A stretch of 41,048 nt of DNA. Origin: SYIM01 sp039800205 (GTDB lineage: Bacteria > Pseudomonadota > Gammaproteobacteria > Burkholderiales > Burkholderiaceae_E). Of the stretch, positions 39,444 through 41,048 are shown one piece after another. Below the pieces are notes generated by a model. That model searched no databases, was not told where the DNA came from, and saw nothing but the letters and a program-made list of their open reading frames with translations. Position 1 is the first letter of the stretch, and each line of letters opens with the position of its first letter. Where the stretch lies: positions 1 to 41,048 of the forward strand of contig JBDLRB010000206.1 of assembly GCA_039800205.1 (NCBI GenBank). Direction: 5' to 3'. Position numbers and translations under genes: made by a program.

Positions 39444-41048
39444 TCAACGCAGCGGCCAGGGCAACTCGACCCATCGCTGCAAGAGCCCCGCAGGGAAATC
39501 CAGGGTCAGCATATGGCCCAAAAACATCATGAAGCCCACGCACACCGCACAGTAGATCAGGATCTTGATCAGCGAAAGCTCCGCGCGGCTGCGCAGGAAT
39601 GCGAACACAAAGATAGCCAGCGCCAGAATGAAACCGAGCAGCGCAGTCAGCCCGAACATCAGGACGAACCAGAAAGCCGAACGCCAGACGCTTTGACCAT
39701 CATCATCGCCACTGGCTCGATCGATCGCCACCTGGTCGAAGAACACCGATCCCGAGGCACCGGGGCGAGTCATTTTCCAGATCGCATAGCTGACAAATCC
39801 GATCATCAGAATCGAGGTGGACATCGGAAAGACCGCACCCAGGAAACTGAGGTCGTAACTGCTGAAGGCCCCATAGACAAAAATGGCCAGCAGCAGGGAG
39901 GCAAAGAGTAGCTGTGGAGTGCGCTCGGCGCTCGAGGGCGGCGCCTGGATCGGACGCTCGGCCGATTGGCCCTTGGTCTCGTCCGGCGCGCCGGTCAGCA
40001 AGGCCGCGCTGTCGCCGGTCTTGACCCGAGTGCCCGCCCAGACCGAGATCACGATCAGGGCCGCGATCACCAGAACGCCGGGCCGTGTAAGAAAGGCCCA
40101 TCCATTGAACTGAAGCGCCTGATACAGGTAGTTTTCGATCGGCTCCGCCAGTACGAAACCAATCAGAAAGGCGGGACGCGACCAGCCGAATCGGCGCAGC
40201 AAGATCCCCAGCACACCGATTAGTACCAGTAGCAACAGGTCCATCAGGTTGCGCCGCGTCTGAAATGCCGCAAAACAGATGATCATCACCATGAAGGGTG
40301 CGACCACGTTGAACGGAATGAAGGTCAGACGCGAAATAGGGTGAGCGAAGAAAAAGCAGATCAGGGAGCCCAGGATGCTTGCCAGTGCAAGAGTCCAGGC
40401 AATCGTGTAGGTCACGTTGAGATCGGTCGTGACCATGCTCGGGCCCGACTCGATCCCCAGCAAGACCATCCCACCCAAGAAGACCGCCATGCTGCCCGAG
40501 CCCGGGATACCAAAGAGCAGTGTGGGCATCAGTGCACCGCCCTGCAAGGCATTGTTAGCCGATTCAGGGGCAATAACGCCCCGGATGTCGCCTTTGCCGA
40601 ATTGGGATTTGTCCTTGGCGCTCTGCACCGTCAGGCCGTAGGTGATCCAGTCAACGACGCTGCCCCCCAGACCCGGCAACGCGCCCACGACCGTACCAAT
40701 CGATGAGGATCGGAGCACCAGACCCCAGTGCTTCAAGGTGTCGCGGATACCCTGCCCCCATCCCGAGCCCATCTCGTTCCGTTCAGCGGCAATCGGACGA
40801 TGCCGGCGGATCAGATCTGCGAGTTCGGGGATTGCAAACAGGCCCAGACCGATGACCACCAGCGGGACCCCGTCAGCCAGATATGCAATATCCAGGTCGA
40901 AGCGGTTTTCCCCGGTCGCCGGTGCCGCCCCAATGGCGCCGAACATCGCCCCCAGGCCACAGGCCCCCACCCCACGCACAATGCTGTTGCCCGACAGCAC
41001 ACCGACCATCGACAAGCCCAGCAAGGCCAGCATGAAGAGCTCGGCCGA
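39444..41048 (-). CDS. TctA-TctB fusion permease, 5' end cut by window end
   Basis: Tripartite tricarboxylate transporter membrane protein, at least 534 residues, open to the window edge; the ATG at 41033 is internal because the preceding codons continue the family sequence (AELFMLALLGL). The TctA part has GTVVGALPGLGGSVVDWITYG, GVIAPESANNALQGGALMPT and LLFGIPGSGSMAVFLGG, the diagnostic blocks. After the last TctA helix a hydrophilic linker (TGDSAALLTGAPDETKGQSA) leads to about 170 residues with four helices resembling TctB (LLFASLLLAIFVYGAFSSYDL, ILALAIFVFAFLRSRAELS). In most bacteria TctB is a separate protein encoded before TctA. It should take up carboxylates delivered by a Bug receptor, driven by an ion gradient. 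The prpF-like gene follows in the same operon. Confidence 0.9.
   Translation of the reverse strand, partial: SAELFMLALLGLSMVGVLSGNSIVRGVGACGLGAMFGAIGAAPATGENRFDLDIAYLADGVPLVVIGLGLFAIPELADLIRRHRPIAAERNEMGSGWGQGIRDTLKHWGLVLRSSSIGTVVGALPGLGGSVVDWITYGLTVQSAKDKSQFGKGDIRGVIAPESANNALQGGALMPTLLFGIPGSGSMAVFLGGMVLLGIESGPSMVTTDLNVTYTIAWTLALASILGSLICFFFAHPISRLTFIPFNVVAPFMVMIICFAAFQTRRNLMDLLLLVLIGVLGILLRRFGWSRPAFLIGFVLAEPIENYLYQALQFNGWAFLTRPGVLVIAALIVISVWAGTRVKTGDSAALLTGAPDETKGQSAERPIQAPPSSAERTPQLLFASLLLAIFVYGAFSSYDLSFLGAVFPMSTSILMIGFVSYAIWKMTRPGASGSVFFDQVAIDRASGDDDGQSVWRSAFWFVLMFGLTALLGFILALAIFVFAFLRSRAELSLIKILIYCAVCVGFMMFLGHMLTLDFPAGLLQRWVELPWPLR

Noticed and set aside
1..41048. Mobile element, prophage or defence island
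   Set aside because: I found no transposase, integrase, terminal repeats, restriction, toxin-antitoxin or CRISPR features on either strand.

Overview
The window looks like a chromosomal, accessory-metabolism stretch of a high-GC betaproteobacterium, most likely a member of the Burkholderiales. The best evidence is five separate Bug-type (TctC family) extracytoplasmic receptors plus a TctA/TctB permease in about 41 kb, an expansion typical of Bordetella, Achromobacter, Cupriavidus and Comamonadaceae relatives. Gene density is very high: no gap between genes exceeds 300 bases, and many neighbours overlap by 1 to 20 bases. I see no tRNA, rRNA, CRISPR array, insertion sequence, integrase or phage gene. 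The genus is not assignable from the sequence alone.

Layout. (1) 1-3257, minus strand: a beta-1,3-glucan locus with an outer-membrane barrel protein followed by a GH81 endo-beta-1,3-glucanase (cut by the window start), behind a good sigma-70-like promoter with an 18-bp LacI-type palindrome just downstream of its -10. (2) 3394-5962, plus: AEC permease, EamA permease and SRAP protein. (3) 6010-10994: TauD-type dioxygenase with a Bug receptor, divergent from a D-2-hydroxyacid dehydrogenase, then an Asp/Glu-racemase-like protein with a second Bug receptor. (4) 11172-14533: a tandem two-domain alpha/beta-hydrolase-fold protein lacking serine at both nucleophile elbows, then a LysR regulator coupled to an unknown membrane protein. 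(5) 14658-21787, plus: a six-gene operon encoding an MhpB-like extradiol dioxygenase, a Bug receptor, an HpaH-like hydratase, a LigM-like tetrahydrofolate-dependent aryl O-demethylase, a MetV-MetF fusion and a cytoplasmic sulfatase. (6) 21809-25162: OmpA-like lipoprotein, MOSC protein, a fourth Bug receptor and D-aminoacyl-tRNA deacylase. (7) 25143-29262: an HMG-CoA-lyase-like protein, Bug receptor, family III CoA-transferase and enoyl-CoA hydratase. (8) 29290-38205: a LysR regulator, a spermidine/putrescine-type ABC importer, and a multi-subunit flavin/iron-sulfur dehydrogenase of the opine/hydroxyproline type with two different DAO-fold subunits. (9) 38150-41048, minus: a TctA-TctB fusion permease (cut by the window end) and a PrpF-family isomerase.

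How it works together. Most of the window reads as a row of uptake-plus-catabolism modules, each with its own receptor or transporter and often its own LysR regulator. The most coherent and unusual is region 5, whose content predicts removal of sulfate and O-methyl groups from an aromatic acid inside the cell, delivery of the methyl group to tetrahydrofolate and its reoxidation by MetF, and meta cleavage of the resulting catechol. Region 7 predicts CoA activation, hydration and retro-aldol cleavage of a branched dicarboxylate such as 3-methylglutaconate or 3-hydroxy-3-methylglutarate. Region 8 predicts import and oxidative deamination or N-dealkylation of an amine, imino acid or opine. All substrates are inferred from gene content; none is proven by the sequence.
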